64,000 nucleotides of DNA, taken from positions 868,001-932,000 of the forward strand of contig OZ244166.1 in NCBI GenBank assembly GCA_965216445.1, in the 5' to 3' direction. Both the position numbers and the translations under genes were made by a program. Positions 43,452-53,017 of this stretch are shown here, piece by piece (within the stretch, counting starts at the first letter, position 1; each line of letters starts with the position of its first letter). Under the pieces are notes generated by a model. It worked only from the letters and a program-made list of their open reading frames with translations, was not told the DNA's origin and made no database searches. The stretch is from MA-ANB-1 sp965216445 (lineage in GTDB: Bacteria; Actinomycetota; Acidimicrobiia; Spongiisociales; ZC4RG35).

Positions 43452-44363
43452 CTAGTTGTCGTGTAGAGCTGCATTCAGCCCACCCCATGAGCCGGACTTG
43501 GGCAAGGCCTCGACGGCCCCGGTCAACGAGTTGCGTCTGAACAGCATGTTGCTCACTCCCGAGAGCTCGCGGCCTTTGGCGGTGGTTTCATCTGGCAGTC
43601 GCACGACAGTTCCGGCTGTCAGGTAGAGGCCTGCCTCAACAATGCAGTTGTCCCCGAGCGAGATCCCGAGGCCAGAGTTTGCGCCGAGCAGACATGCCTC
43701 GCCTATGGAGATGACCTCGGACCCGCCCCCGGAGAGCGTCCCCATGATTGATGCACCACCGCCGATGTCGCTTCCGTCTCCTACGACCACACCGGCGCTG
43801 ATTCGACCCTCCACCATCGAAGCGCCGAGGGTTCCGGCGTTGAAATTGACGAAGCCCTCATGCATCACCGTCGTCCCTTCGCCCAGGTATGCGCCGAGCC
43901 TGACCCGATTGGCGTCGGCGATCCGCACACCCGAGGGGATCACGTAGTCGGTCATTCTCGGGAATTTGTCGACACCATGGACCGTCAGGTGGCCCCCCAT
44001 GCCGGCGTAATCCATTTTGACCGCGGCAAAGTCGTCGACCCGGCAAGGACCGATGTTCGTCCAAACCACATTGTTGAGAGCTCCAAATATCCCTTCGACA
44101 TTGATTTCGTGAGGTCGGAATACCCGATTGCTCAACAAGTGCAGTCGCAGATATGCATCCGCGGGATCGGCGGGTGGCAGCTCTGGGTCAATTGTTGTCA
44201 CGACTTGCGATGTTGTAACCCTTCGGACATCTTGCTCGGCCCCTTGCGGTTGGATGTCTCGGTTGAGATGAGACCCTGTGGGGTTCGGGTACCAAACTGC
44301 GAGGGTCTCTCCGTCGCTGCCGATGGTGGCCAGCCCGGCGGCGGTGATCGAATCTCTACTCAC
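43452..44363 (-). CDS. dapD: Tetrahydrodipicolinate N-succinyltransferase (actinobacterial type)
   Basis: Succinylates tetrahydrodipicolinate in lysine/diaminopimelate synthesis. The 303-residue protein closely follows the mycobacterial DapD pattern as I recall it: DAYLRLHLLSNRV, NVVWTNIGPC, HGVDKFPRMTDYV, and the left-handed beta-helix segment TVMHEGFVNFNAGTLGASM. GTG at 44363 gives the right N-terminus (TAAGLATIGSDGETLAVW); longer frames cross into dapE. Divergent from dapE with 40 bp between, so the two lysine-pathway genes share a control region. Confidence 0.95.
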   Translation of the reverse strand: MSRDSITAAGLATIGSDGETLAVWYPNPTGSHLNRDIQPQGAEQDVRRVTTSQVVTTIDPELPPADPADAYLRLHLLSNRVFRPHEINVEGIFGALNNVVWTNIGPCRVDDFAAVKMDYAGMGGHLTVHGVDKFPRMTDYVIPSGVRIADANRVRLGAYLGEGTTVMHEGFVNFNAGTLGASMVEGRISAGVVVGDGSDIGGGASIMGTLSGGGSEVISIGEACLLGANSGLGISLGDNCIVEAGLYLTAGTVVRLPDETTAKGRELSGVSNMLFRRNSLTGAVEALPKSGSWGGLNAALHDN

Positions 44364-44403
44364 AGCCGAAGAGAGTAGTGCCGGCTGGTACCTTGATCCC
44401 GCA

Positions 44404-45426
44404 ATGAACGAATTGGTCGAGACGCTCCGTTGGTTGGTGGACATCCCTTCGCCAACTGGTCGGGAAGTCGACCTCCGCGACGCAATAGCCTCCAGGCTCG
44501 AATCACACCCGAGTTCCAAGATCGCTGACTCTCTGGTGGTGGGCCGACCCGGTGCTGGCAAGGTTTTGCTCGTCGGTCATCTCGATACGGTCCCGTTGCA
44601 GGGGGAGACCGGGAGCAGGATCGATGACGATCGTGTTCATGGGCTCGGGTCGACAGACATGAAATCCGGCTTGGCCGTCATGATTCATCTGATAGAAGCT
44701 CTCGGCACGGACTCTGTCCTGGGGGTCTTCTATGCCGGAGAGGAAGGCCCATTAGCTGGAAATCAACTGGGGCCGATAATGGACCAGCTTCCGGAGTTGC
44801 AGGAGGCGTCGGCCGGCGTCGTGCTCGAGCCGACGAATCGAGCGATCGAGGCGGGATGCAACGGAGCCATCAACGCCTCGGTTTCGTTCTTGGGAGAACC
44901 CGCACACTCTGCCCGGCCTTGGCTCGGAGTCAACGCGATCACCCGAGCCGGCCAATTTCTTATGGACCTCGATGACCTCGCACCTGAAGATCATGAGATA
45001 GACGGTCTCGTTTTCCGCGAGGTCACCTCTGTTACGAAGGCCATCGGCGGAGTTGCCAACAACGTGATTCCGGGAAGGTTCGACCTGAACATCAACTACC
45101 GTTTCGCCCCGGATCGAAGTCTCGACGAGGCGATTGAGGTACTACGAGAAGTCTGTGCTATCGCTGATCAGTTTGAAGTAGCGGACGCCGCCCCGGCTGC
45201 GGCACCCGATGTGGAACACCCGCTTTTTCTCAGGCTGGCCGAAGCCTCCTCGGCTTCTGTATTGCCGAAGCAGGGCTGGACCGATGTCGCTCAACTTGCC
45301 CAACGTGGGATTCCGGCGGTGAACTTTGGACCAGGCGAAGCCTCTCTGGCTCACAAGCCCGGCGAATCGGTTCGGGTTTCTGACCTAGCGTGGTCCTACG
45401 AGGCTCTTCTCGAGTGTCTCAGCTGA
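44404..45426 (+). CDS. dapE: Succinyl-diaminopimelate desuccinylase
   Basis: Removes the succinyl group added by DapD's pathway. The 340-residue M20 metallopeptidase-family enzyme has VGHLDTVP, the second metal site LGSTDMKSG, catalytic Glu in FYAGEEGPLAGN and the dimerisation-domain SAHSARPWLG. ATG at 44404 with TACCTT 9 nt upstream; the frame stays open into dapD, but those codons would overlap the divergent gene. Confidence 0.94.
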   Translation: MNELVETLRWLVDIPSPTGREVDLRDAIASRLESHPSSKIADSLVVGRPGAGKVLLVGHLDTVPLQGETGSRIDDDRVHGLGSTDMKSGLAVMIHLIEALGTDSVLGVFYAGEEGPLAGNQLGPIMDQLPELQEASAGVVLEPTNRAIEAGCNGAINASVSFLGEPAHSARPWLGVNAITRAGQFLMDLDDLAPEDHEIDGLVFREVTSVTKAIGGVANNVIPGRFDLNINYRFAPDRSLDEAIEVLREVCAIADQFEVADAAPAAAPDVEHPLFLRLAEASSASVLPKQGWTDVAQLAQRGIPAVNFGPGEASLAHKPGESVRVSDLAWSYEALLECLS

Positions 45427-45521
45427 GGTTGCGGGCGAGAAACCCTTCTGAACGAGACCGCCAATGGCAGCCGCAAAACCGATCTGACCTACACATGGTG
45501 TTTCCGTAGACTCCCTGGGTC

Positions 45522-45809
45522 ATGCCAGTTGAAATCGACATCGCACACGTTGCCCACCTCGCCAGACTCGACCTCAGTGACACTGAGCTCGACCAGTACC
45601 GCGACCAGCTGGGAATCATCCTCGAACACGCGGCCAGGGTGCAAGAACTGGAGGGCGACCCTGAAGTCGACGTTGCCCATCCACTTGGTCTGATCAATGC
45701 GTTTCGACCCGATGACAATCGACCGTCCTTGGATCGTGGGGAGGTATTGGCCCAAGCTCCTCAGGCCGAGAACGGTTACTTCGTCGTGCCCCCGGCACTA
45801 GACAACTGA
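45522..45809 (+). CDS. gatC: Aspartyl/glutamyl-tRNA amidotransferase subunit C
   Basis: The small subunit that ties GatA to GatB. The 95-residue protein has IDIAHVAHLARLDLSDTELDQY and the C-terminal NRPSLDRGEVLAQAPQAENGYFVVPPAL, both diagnostic. TAGACT lies 9 nt before the ATG. First gene of gatCAB. Confidence 0.96.
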   Translation: MPVEIDIAHVAHLARLDLSDTELDQYRDQLGIILEHAARVQELEGDPEVDVAHPLGLINAFRPDDNRPSLDRGEVLAQAPQAENGYFVVPPALDN

Positions 45810-45816
45810 TTCAGCG

Positions 45817-47274
45817 ATGCTCTCGATTGCCGAAGCCGCTAGAAGACTCCGCTCTGGAAGCCTCACCGCCTCCCAGCTACTCGAAGGCGTGCTGACCAGA
45901 GCTTCCGAGACAGAAGCTCAGATTCACGCATATCTCAAGATCGATCACGATGGAGCCCGTGAAGCCGCGAGCAGGGCCGATGCCGATTTTGCCGATGGAA
46001 TAGACAAAGGACCTTTGCAGGGGATACCTGTCGCAATCAAGGACAACATGTCCACAAGGGGTTTGGAGACGACTGCCGCCTCCCAGATCCTCGAGGGGTA
46101 CCTGCCGCCCTACGACGCCACGGTTGTCACCAAGCTGAGGGAGCAGGGCGCCGTCTTGGTTGGAAAAACCAATCTCGATGAGTTTGCCATGGGTTCCTCC
46201 ACGGAGAATTCGGCTTATGGAACCTCGTACAACCCGTGGGATATCAACAGAGTGCCCGGAGGTTCTTCGGGAGGATCTGCTGCTGCGGTGGCGGCGGGTT
46301 CGGCATTGGTGGGACTCGGTTCGGACACGGGTGGTTCGATTCGCCAGCCTGCGTCGCTGACAGGGGTGGTGGGCATGAAACCGACTTACGGCACCGTGAG
46401 TCGATACGGCTTGATCGCCTTCGCCTCTTCGCTAGACCAGATTGGGCCTTTGAGCCGGACCGTTGAAGATTCGGCGCTGACCCTCAGTGCGATCTGGGGT
46501 CACGACCCACTGGATGCGACATCTTTCCGCGGCGACTATCCGGATCCCCGTGCTGGACTGGGGAGAGGTGTTGAAGGTCTCCGTGTCGGAGTGGTCAAAG
46601 AACTGGGTGGGGAAGGGTACGAACCGGACGTGGACACAGCCGTCCAGGAGATGGTCGGCTCGCTCGAGTCGGCCGGTGCGGAGGTCGTCGAGGTGAGCAT
46701 GCCGACCTTCGATATTGCCCTTTCGGCGTATTACCTGATCGCTCCCGCAGAGTGTTCGGCCAACCTCGCCCGATTCGACGGAATTCGATATGGCTTGCGC
46801 TCCCAGGGGGGGACGACAGAAGAGATGATGTCCAGGACCAGAGCAGAAGGGTTCGGGCCTGAAGTCACCAGGAGAATCCTGCTCGGGACGTATGCACTTT
46901 CTGCTGGCTACTACGACGCTTTCTATGGGCAGGCCCAACGGGTGAGATCGGCAATTCGTCAGGACTTCTCTAATGCGTACAGCCAGGTCGACGTTCTCGT
47001 TTCACCGACGAGTCCGACGGTCGCCTTCCTGGCGGGGGAGCGAACCCAAGACCCGCTGGCGATGTATCTGTCGGACATATGCACGATCCCCTGCAACCTC
47101 TCGGGTGATCCCGCGATTTCTGTTCCGATTGGCCTCGACCGCGCGGGGCTTCCGATCGGATTCCAGGTCATGGCACCCGCTCTCGGGGAACCGATCATGT
47201 ATCAGGTTGCTTCCGCCGTCGAAGAGCTGGCCGGATTCGACCTGAGTCCCGAGATGAAGTTGGTGGCTTCATGA
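45817..47274 (+). CDS. gatA: Aspartyl/glutamyl-tRNA amidotransferase subunit A
   Basis: Glutaminase/amidase subunit that releases ammonia for tRNA amidation. The 485-residue amidase-signature protein has the catalytic lysine in GIPVAIKDNMSTRG, the Ser pair in PGGSSGGSAAAVAAG and the nucleophile region LGSDTGGSIRQPA. 7 nt after gatC; the gatB start overlaps its stop (ATGA). Confidence 0.98.
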   Translation: MLSIAEAARRLRSGSLTASQLLEGVLTRASETEAQIHAYLKIDHDGAREAASRADADFADGIDKGPLQGIPVAIKDNMSTRGLETTAASQILEGYLPPYDATVVTKLREQGAVLVGKTNLDEFAMGSSTENSAYGTSYNPWDINRVPGGSSGGSAAAVAAGSALVGLGSDTGGSIRQPASLTGVVGMKPTYGTVSRYGLIAFASSLDQIGPLSRTVEDSALTLSAIWGHDPLDATSFRGDYPDPRAGLGRGVEGLRVGVVKELGGEGYEPDVDTAVQEMVGSLESAGAEVVEVSMPTFDIALSAYYLIAPAECSANLARFDGIRYGLRSQGGTTEEMMSRTRAEGFGPEVTRRILLGTYALSAGYYDAFYGQAQRVRSAIRQDFSNAYSQVDVLVSPTSPTVAFLAGERTQDPLAMYLSDICTIPCNLSGDPAISVPIGLDRAGLPIGFQVMAPALGEPIMYQVASAVEELAGFDLSPEMKLVAS

Positions 47275-48719
47275 ATTGGGAAGCAGTCATCGGAATCGAA
47301 GTGCACGTCGAACTGGCTACCAAATCGAAGATGTTTTGCGGTTGCAAGGTCGATTTTGGTGCGGAGCCGAACACCAACGTATGTCCCACCTGCCTCGGTT
47401 TGCCCGGGGCGCTGCCGGTGCCTAACGAGAAGGCACTCGACTCGATCATCGCAATTGGGCTGGCTCTGAACTGCTCGGTGTCGCCGACTTCGGTGTTTCA
47501 CCGCAAGAACTACTTCTACGCCGACCTTCCCAAGAACTATCAGATATCACAGTTCGACGTTCCTGTGTGCGTTGATGGGTATCTCGATGTGACCGTGGAC
47601 GGCGAGACCCATCGTGTCGGAATCGAACGAGCACACATGGAGGAGGACACCGGAAAGTCGACTCACCTTGGCGGGGGAGGTCGGATCCACTCCGCCGAGT
47701 TGACACTCCTGGACTTCAACCGCTCGGGAGTGCCATTGGTTGAGATCGTCACCCGCCCCGAGATTCACTCTGCGGCTCAGGCCAGGGCGTACGCCCAGAG
47801 TCTCAGGTCGGTAGTGGCTGAGCTCGGTGTCTCGGACGCCAGGCTAGAGGAGGGTTCAATCCGCTTTGATGCCAACATCTCCATTCGCCCCGACGGTGAC
47901 ACTGAGCTCGGGACCAAGGTCGAAATCAAGAACATGAACTCCTTCAGATCTCTCGAGCGCGCCGTCGACTTTGAGATCGCCCGGCAAATCGATGTTCGCG
48001 AGGAGGGTGGGGACCTCATGCAGGAAACAAGGCACTGGGATGAAGAGGCTGGGGTGACTCAGTCTATGAGATCAAAAGAGGGGTCATCTGACTATCGGTA
48101 TTTCGCCGAACCCGATCTAGTCCCCATGGAAATGCACGCCAGTTGGGTCGACAGGGTTCGATCCGGGCTCCCAGAGTTGCCAACGGAGCGTATCGAGCGG
48201 TTCGTGGCAACCGGATTGGACCGCGCATTGGCCGGGGTGCTCTCGGCAATGGACGGGCAGATGCACCGGATCTTTGGTGACGCGGTTGCGGCCGGTGCCG
48301 AGCCCAGAGCTGCCGCAAATTGGTTGACCGGAGAGGTCAATGCGTGGATGCGACGCTCGGACACGTCTCCGGACGATCTGGGGCTGACCGGAGAACAGTT
48401 GGCCGAGCTTGTTGCCCTGATCGACGATGGAACGCTCTCGGCATCGGCAGCAAAAGAAGTCTTGGAGGGAGTCTTGATGGGTGAGGGAGAGCCGGCTCGA
48501 GTCGCGGCGTCGCGGGACCTCATTCAGATTTCCGACACCACCGCAATCGAGGCTGCGGTCGATGGGGTATTGGAAGAGAACCCTGATGCCTTGGCGTCGT
48601 TGCGGGATGGTGAGCAGAAAGTTCTGGGCTTCCTGGTTGGTCAGGTGATGCGAGCCACCCAGGGCAAGGCGGACCCGAAGCTCGTCAACGAAGTCATCCG
48701 CTCGCGCGTGGCCGACTAG
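47271..48719 (+). CDS. gatB: Aspartyl/glutamyl-tRNA amidotransferase subunit B
   Basis: Kinase/tRNA-binding subunit. The 482-residue protein has WEAVIGIEVHVELATKSKMFCGC, CPTCLGLPGALPV, FYADLPKNYQISQ, the ARLEEGSIRFDANISIRP segment and the helical YqeY-like tail. The gatCAB operon implies that Gln-tRNA (and perhaps Asn-tRNA) is made by amidation of mischarged tRNA. Confidence 0.98.
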   Translation: MNWEAVIGIEVHVELATKSKMFCGCKVDFGAEPNTNVCPTCLGLPGALPVPNEKALDSIIAIGLALNCSVSPTSVFHRKNYFYADLPKNYQISQFDVPVCVDGYLDVTVDGETHRVGIERAHMEEDTGKSTHLGGGGRIHSAELTLLDFNRSGVPLVEIVTRPEIHSAAQARAYAQSLRSVVAELGVSDARLEEGSIRFDANISIRPDGDTELGTKVEIKNMNSFRSLERAVDFEIARQIDVREEGGDLMQETRHWDEEAGVTQSMRSKEGSSDYRYFAEPDLVPMEMHASWVDRVRSGLPELPTERIERFVATGLDRALAGVLSAMDGQMHRIFGDAVAAGAEPRAAANWLTGEVNAWMRRSDTSPDDLGLTGEQLAELVALIDDGTLSASAAKEVLEGVLMGEGEPARVAASRDLIQISDTTAIEAAVDGVLEENPDALASLRDGEQKVLGFLVGQVMRATQGKADPKLVNEVIRSRVAD

Positions 48720-48737
48720 GCGCACCAACTCCACATC

Positions 48738-48743
48738 TAGGCT
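48738..48743 (+). promoter_or_regulatory. -10 hexamer, leaderless ABC transporter operon
   Basis: TAGGCT ending 6 nt before the ATG at 48750. It separates the transporter operon from gatCAB 30 bp upstream. Confidence 0.5.
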
Positions 48744-48749
48744 CTGAAT

Positions 48750-49451
48750 ATGGAATTCCTCGGAGAAGTGATCGGCGACGCATTCGACGCATTCGCCGAG
48801 TTCGGGCCCGAGCTTCTGGAGGTTGTTGTCCTCACAATCTTCGTCTCGGGTGGAGCGACCGTGATCGGCGTCTCTATAGGGGTTCCCTTGGGCTCATTAT
48901 TGGCGTTGGAGCGCTTTCCCGGATCGAAAACCCTCCGCCTTCTGGTGAACGTCGGTATGGGCATCCCACCAGTCCTGGTGGGCTTGTTCGTGCTGCTGCT
49001 TTTCTGGAACGCGGGTCCTTTCGGCTCTCTGGGCCTTGTGTTCACGCCAGTAGCGATGCTCGTGGCCCAGGTGCTGCTGGCGGTCCCGATCGCTGCAGGC
49101 GTGACGCGCGGGGCTGTGCAGAGTCTCGGAGGGAATGCCCTGGATCAAATCCTGCTACTCGACCTGAACATCATCACCAGGCACCGGCTGGCCATCGGCG
49201 AGGTGCGATCTGGCGTCGGCTCGGCAGTGGTCGCCGCGTTCGGCAGGGTTATCGCTGAGGTGGGGGCAGTGCTCATCGTGGGAGGCAACATCCTCGGCGA
49301 GACCCGTGTATTGACCACTCTCATCGTCTCTGAATCCCGACAGGCCCGATTCGGAGTCGCCATCGCGGCCGGTGTGATCCTCCTGGGTATCAGTCTCGTT
49401 GTGAATCTCGCACTGAACAATCTGCAAAGACCTGTTGGTACTCACGTATGA
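48750..49451 (+). CDS. tupB: Tungstate-type ABC transporter permease
   Basis: A 233-residue inner-membrane permease with about five or six helices and the permease loop region LDQILLLDLNIITRHRLAIGEVRSGVGSAVVAAFGRVIAEVGAVLIVGGNI in place of the EAA motif. The GRVIAEVGA and GGNI features match TupB-type tungstate permeases. First gene of a permease-ATPase-binding protein operon. Molybdate or another oxyanion is possible. Confidence 0.85.
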   Translation: MEFLGEVIGDAFDAFAEFGPELLEVVVLTIFVSGGATVIGVSIGVPLGSLLALERFPGSKTLRLLVNVGMGIPPVLVGLFVLLLFWNAGPFGSLGLVFTPVAMLVAQVLLAVPIAAGVTRGAVQSLGGNALDQILLLDLNIITRHRLAIGEVRSGVGSAVVAAFGRVIAEVGAVLIVGGNILGETRVLTTLIVSESRQARFGVAIAAGVILLGISLVVNLALNNLQRPVGTHV

Positions 49452-49476
49452 CAGTCGCTGCGGAGCCGGTGGACCG

Positions 49477-50451
49477 ATGAAGGTTGACGTGCTGCTGCCT
49501 GATGACGGAAGTCGACTCGAGGTCCGGGGCCTCGAGCTCCCGAAGGGCCAAACGACAGTCATCTTCGGTCCCAACGGGGCGGGGAAGACATCGCTTCTGA
49601 GGTTCTTGAGCAGCCTGGGAGATGCAAGTCCGTTGGAGACGTCGCACCTGCTGCTTCAGCAGCCCTTCGTGTTTCGAGGCACCGCCGGATTCAACCTCGG
49701 TCTTGGTCTGGAGCCGGAGCGGGCGGCCTGGGCTGGTCAGCTCGCGATGCGTCTTGGGGTCGGAGATCACCTCGAACGTGAGGCACGAGATCTATCCGGC
49801 GGAGAGCGTCAGCGGCTTTCGTTGGCAAGAGCCCTTGCCTCCGGTTCTGAGTGGCTACTGCTCGACGAGCCGTTGGCAGCAGTCGATCTTGCCGACCGCG
49901 AAGACGTTTTGTCTCTGCTTGTTTCTGCACTGGATGGGCGCAGCTCGGTTGTGGTGACCCATGACCTTGAGGTTGTTGTTGCTCTGGCCCATCACCTCGT
50001 CATCCTCGATGACGGACGTGTCGTCGAGCAAGGAGCGGCGGCTGATGTACTGCGTTCGCCGGGCAGTTTGAGAACGGCACAGATACTGGCCACCGCGAAC
50101 CTCGTTGACGGTATTGCGACCACTGCCGGGGGGCTCTCCGAACTCGACACGGGCGACGTCAGGATCACTGGTGTCGGCCACGTCAGTGGACGTGCTCGAG
50201 CAATGTTTGGCGCTGAATCCGTAGCCCTGAGACTTCCAGATCAGCAGAATGTGGGTTCGACGCGAAACACCTGGACGGGCTCGGTCGTGTCGGTTGAATC
50301 TTCCGGCCAACTGGTCAAGGTGATAGTCGACGTTGGGGTCGACCTCGTCGCGCTGGTGACACCCGGAGCGATTTCAGACCTGGGCTTGGTCGCGGGTGAC
50401 CAGGTGGGCGTCGCTGTCAAGGCCAGTGCGGTCCGGATCGTGGCTGCGTGA
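49477..50451 (+). CDS. tupC: ABC transporter ATPase with C-terminal oxyanion-binding (TOBE/Mop-like) domain
   Basis: Energises the tungstate-type importer. The 324-residue protein has Walker A FGPNGAGKTSLLRF, signature LSGGERQRLSLARAL, Walker B WLLLDEPLAAVDL and switch His VVTHDL, then ~70 residues (NTWTGSVVSVESSGQLVKVI ... VGVAVKASAVRIV) typical of a molybdate/tungstate Mop/TOBE domain. ATG at 49477 is taken because the frame upstream overlaps tupB without homology. It overlaps the next gene by 4 nt (GTGA). Confidence 0.9.
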   Translation: MKVDVLLPDDGSRLEVRGLELPKGQTTVIFGPNGAGKTSLLRFLSSLGDASPLETSHLLLQQPFVFRGTAGFNLGLGLEPERAAWAGQLAMRLGVGDHLEREARDLSGGERQRLSLARALASGSEWLLLDEPLAAVDLADREDVLSLLVSALDGRSSVVVTHDLEVVVALAHHLVILDDGRVVEQGAAADVLRSPGSLRTAQILATANLVDGIATTAGGLSELDTGDVRITGVGHVSGRARAMFGAESVALRLPDQQNVGSTRNTWTGSVVSVESSGQLVKVIVDVGVDLVALVTPGAISDLGLVAGDQVGVAVKASAVRIVAA

Positions 50452-51242
50452 AGAGGCTCCTGCTCGCTCTCGCATTGAGCGTTGCGATTGCGGGGTGCTC
50501 ACCAGGCACGGAGCGGGTGGTGGTCGCTGCCGGCACGACACTTGTCGACTCGGGTTTTCTCGATGACGTCGCTGCCGTTTACGAATCGAACCACCCGGGC
50601 ATCGAGGTCTCGATCGTCGCCGAGCCCACGGCTTTGGCACTCGAGTTGGGGCGTCAGGGCGCCGCTGACCTGCTCATCGTCCACGCTCCTGCCTTGGAAG
50701 CCGAGTTTGTAGCTGAGGGACATGGGCAAGAGAACCTCCCGTTGTTCGAATCCACGTTTGTGCTTGTCGGCCCGTCCGACCTCGAGCCGACGATGACTGG
50801 CCTTGATGCTGCAGAGGTCTTTGCGAGAGTCTCCGAACGTGGTCTCGCTTTTGTCAGTCGCGGCGACGGTTCGGGCACCCATGAGAAGGAGATGGAACTC
50901 TGGTCGGCTTTGGGCGTCGATCCGACAGAACAAACCTGGTATCTCCAAACGGGTTCGGGGATGGGTCCGACACTCTTGGTCGCGGATCAGAGGCGGGCAG
51001 TAACCCTCTCCGAACTCGGGGCGTACAAAGCAGCGCTTCCAGCACTTGAACTGGTGCCGTTTGACCTTGACGATCCGGGGTTGGCGAATCCCTACACGGG
51101 CTATGTCGCTTCGAACGGCGCCAACCCCTCGGGTGCCTCGGACTTCCTGGCCTGGCTCACGTCACCGGAAGGAGATTCCGTGATTGAGCAAGCCAACCTT
51201 TCTCTTTTCGGAGAGATCGTTTATGCACCTGCCACCAGCTAG
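50448..51242 (+). CDS. tupA: Tungstate-type substrate-binding lipoprotein
   Basis: A 264-residue solute-binding protein. Signal peptide MKRLLLALALSVAIAGCS with lipobox IAGC (Cys17), then AAGTTLVDSGFLDDVAAVYE, LLIVHAPALEAEF, FVLVGPSDL and SRGDGSGTHEKEMELW, the pattern of TupA/extracellular oxyanion-binding proteins. GTG coupled to tupC. With tupB and tupC it makes a complete importer. Confidence 0.88.
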   Translation: MKRLLLALALSVAIAGCSPGTERVVVAAGTTLVDSGFLDDVAAVYESNHPGIEVSIVAEPTALALELGRQGAADLLIVHAPALEAEFVAEGHGQENLPLFESTFVLVGPSDLEPTMTGLDAAEVFARVSERGLAFVSRGDGSGTHEKEMELWSALGVDPTEQTWYLQTGSGMGPTLLVADQRRAVTLSELGAYKAALPALELVPFDLDDPGLANPYTGYVASNGANPSGASDFLAWLTSPEGDSVIEQANLSLFGEIVYAPATS

Positions 51243-51271
51243 ACCGATTCCCTGGTTAGCTTGTATTACGC

Positions 51272-52702
51272 ATGAACCGCCACACGAAGATCATCGCAAC
51301 CATGGGCCCGGCTGTCGCCGATCCAGAGTCGGTGGACGCGATGGTGGAAGCAGGCATGGATGTCGCCCGTCTCAACTTCTCTCACGGCGATCACGACCTA
51401 CACCGGAGTTTCGCGGGATGGGTCCGGGATGCCGCCAAGCGCCACGGTCGCTCGGTTGCCGTCCTCCAAGACATCCAGGGTCCAAAACTTCGCGTCGGGA
51501 CGTTCCAGCAGCCAATTGAGCTGGTGGCGGGCACCGAAGTGGAACTCCTTCCATCTCTGGGCGAAGGGTCTGAGTCACGGATTCCGGTTGGTTATCCGAG
51601 TCTCGTCGACGACATCTCTGTAGGTGACAGGGTGGTTCTCGCCGACGGACTCATCACTCTGGAAGTTGCAGGTGTTGGCACGGACACTCTCACCGCGACC
51701 GTGATCCAGGGCGGGACGCTATCTGACAACAAAGGGGTTGCCTTCCCCGATAGCCGACTGAGTGTCGATGCCATCACCGAAAAAGACGAGATCGATCTCA
51801 AGTTCGGCAAGAGTCTGGGTGTCGAATATGTGGCGGCTTCTTTTGTGCGGACTGGTAACGACGTTCGTCGGGTCCGAGGTCTTGCCGGTGACACGCCGGT
51901 GATAGCCAAAATCGAGCTGGCGCAGGCGTACGACAATCTCGATTCGATCCTCGATGCCGCGGACGGGGTCATGGTGGCAAGGGGCGACCTGGGCGTGCAG
52001 TTGCCGCTGCAACGGCTCCCGCTCATTCAGAACGACATACTCCTGAGAGCCAACGCCGCCGGCCGGATCTCGATAACGGCGACGGAAATGTTGGAGTCGA
52101 TGATCCATAGCCCCCGTCCGACACGAGCAGAGGTGACCGATGTCGCCAATGCGGTTTGGGCGGGGACTGATGCGGTGATGTTGTCCGGTGAGACCGCCGT
52201 CGGAGAGTACCCGATTCAAACCATCCAAGCGATGGCGCTGATCTGCCTTGAAACCGAAGAAGGAACGCTCTCATCTCGGGGCCATCATCCGGTTCCGTTC
52301 GTCGGTGACGGCAATACCGTGGCGTCAGCGGTGGCCCAAGCAGCCACCGAAATCGCCGTCAACGTCGATGCAGGGATGATTGTGGCCTTCACCGAGTCCG
52401 GTAACACCGCACGGTTGATCTCGAAGTATCGCCCCCAGGTTCCCATCAATGCCTTTACTCCCAACCCAACCACGGAACGGCGAATGGCCCTGTTCTGGGG
52501 GGTGATCCCGCACCCTCTCGATCGTCGGACCTATACCGATGAGGAGATCGCGGCAGCCTCCAGGTACCTCGAGTCCCAGCAATTGGCGTTGCGCGGCGAA
52601 CGGGTGGTGATGGTCGCCGGTGTCCCTCCGAACCGGAAGGCATCGACCAACCTCGTGAAGGTTCACGAGATCGGTGAAGATTCCGGTGGGATGGGATCCT
52701 GA
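51272..52702 (+). CDS. pyk: Pyruvate kinase
   Basis: Last step of glycolysis, making ATP and pyruvate. The 476-residue protein has TKIIATMGPAVADPESV, VARLNFSHGDH, AKIELAQAYDNLD, MVARGDLGVQLP and the signature ITATEMLESMIHSPRPTRAEVTDVANAVWAG, followed by the C-terminal allosteric-type domain. Two residues are unusual for the active-site helix: 'AKIEL' replaces 'AKIEN' and 'ARGDLGVQLP' replaces 'ARGDLGVEIP'. Normal length. Confidence 0.97.
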   Translation: MNRHTKIIATMGPAVADPESVDAMVEAGMDVARLNFSHGDHDLHRSFAGWVRDAAKRHGRSVAVLQDIQGPKLRVGTFQQPIELVAGTEVELLPSLGEGSESRIPVGYPSLVDDISVGDRVVLADGLITLEVAGVGTDTLTATVIQGGTLSDNKGVAFPDSRLSVDAITEKDEIDLKFGKSLGVEYVAASFVRTGNDVRRVRGLAGDTPVIAKIELAQAYDNLDSILDAADGVMVARGDLGVQLPLQRLPLIQNDILLRANAAGRISITATEMLESMIHSPRPTRAEVTDVANAVWAGTDAVMLSGETAVGEYPIQTIQAMALICLETEEGTLSSRGHHPVPFVGDGNTVASAVAQAATEIAVNVDAGMIVAFTESGNTARLISKYRPQVPINAFTPNPTTERRMALFWGVIPHPLDRRTYTDEEIAAASRYLESQQLALRGERVVMVAGVPPNRKASTNLVKVHEIGEDSGGMGS

Positions 52703-52720
52703 AGTAACATCGCAGCTCTA

Positions 52721-53011
52721 ATGGGACAGACTGTTGAAATCCGAGACGTGGTTGAGTTGGACGAGGTGTTGCTGATCGACACCGACCGCAGTTTCACCGG
52801 TCAGGACGGTCACGAAATCACGCCAGACTCCATCGCCGACGGTGTGCCCGGTCTGTTGGCCAACCAACTCTTCGCCCTTGACATTGGGATCAACCACGTG
52901 TTTGTGTTGCAGAACACCATCTCGGTCCGTCGTAACGCCGGTTGGGATCAGGAAACATCTGATCGGGTTACGGAGGCGACGGCGAAGTTCCTCCGCTTCT
53001 ACGAAGGCTGA
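52721..53011 (+). CDS. Small conserved-looking protein of unknown function
   Basis: A 96-residue acidic soluble protein (MGQTVEIRDVVELDEVLLID...), 18 nt after pyk on the same strand, with TAACAT 10 nt before its ATG. It has a compact pattern (two short strand segments, then helices ending ATAKFLRFYEG) but no motif I recognise. Codon use matches its neighbours and it ends next to a convergent gene, so it is probably real. No function can be given. Confidence 0.65.
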   Translation: MGQTVEIRDVVELDEVLLIDTDRSFTGQDGHEITPDSIADGVPGLLANQLFALDIGINHVFVLQNTISVRRNAGWDQETSDRVTEATAKFLRFYEG

Positions 53012-53017
53012 TCCGAC

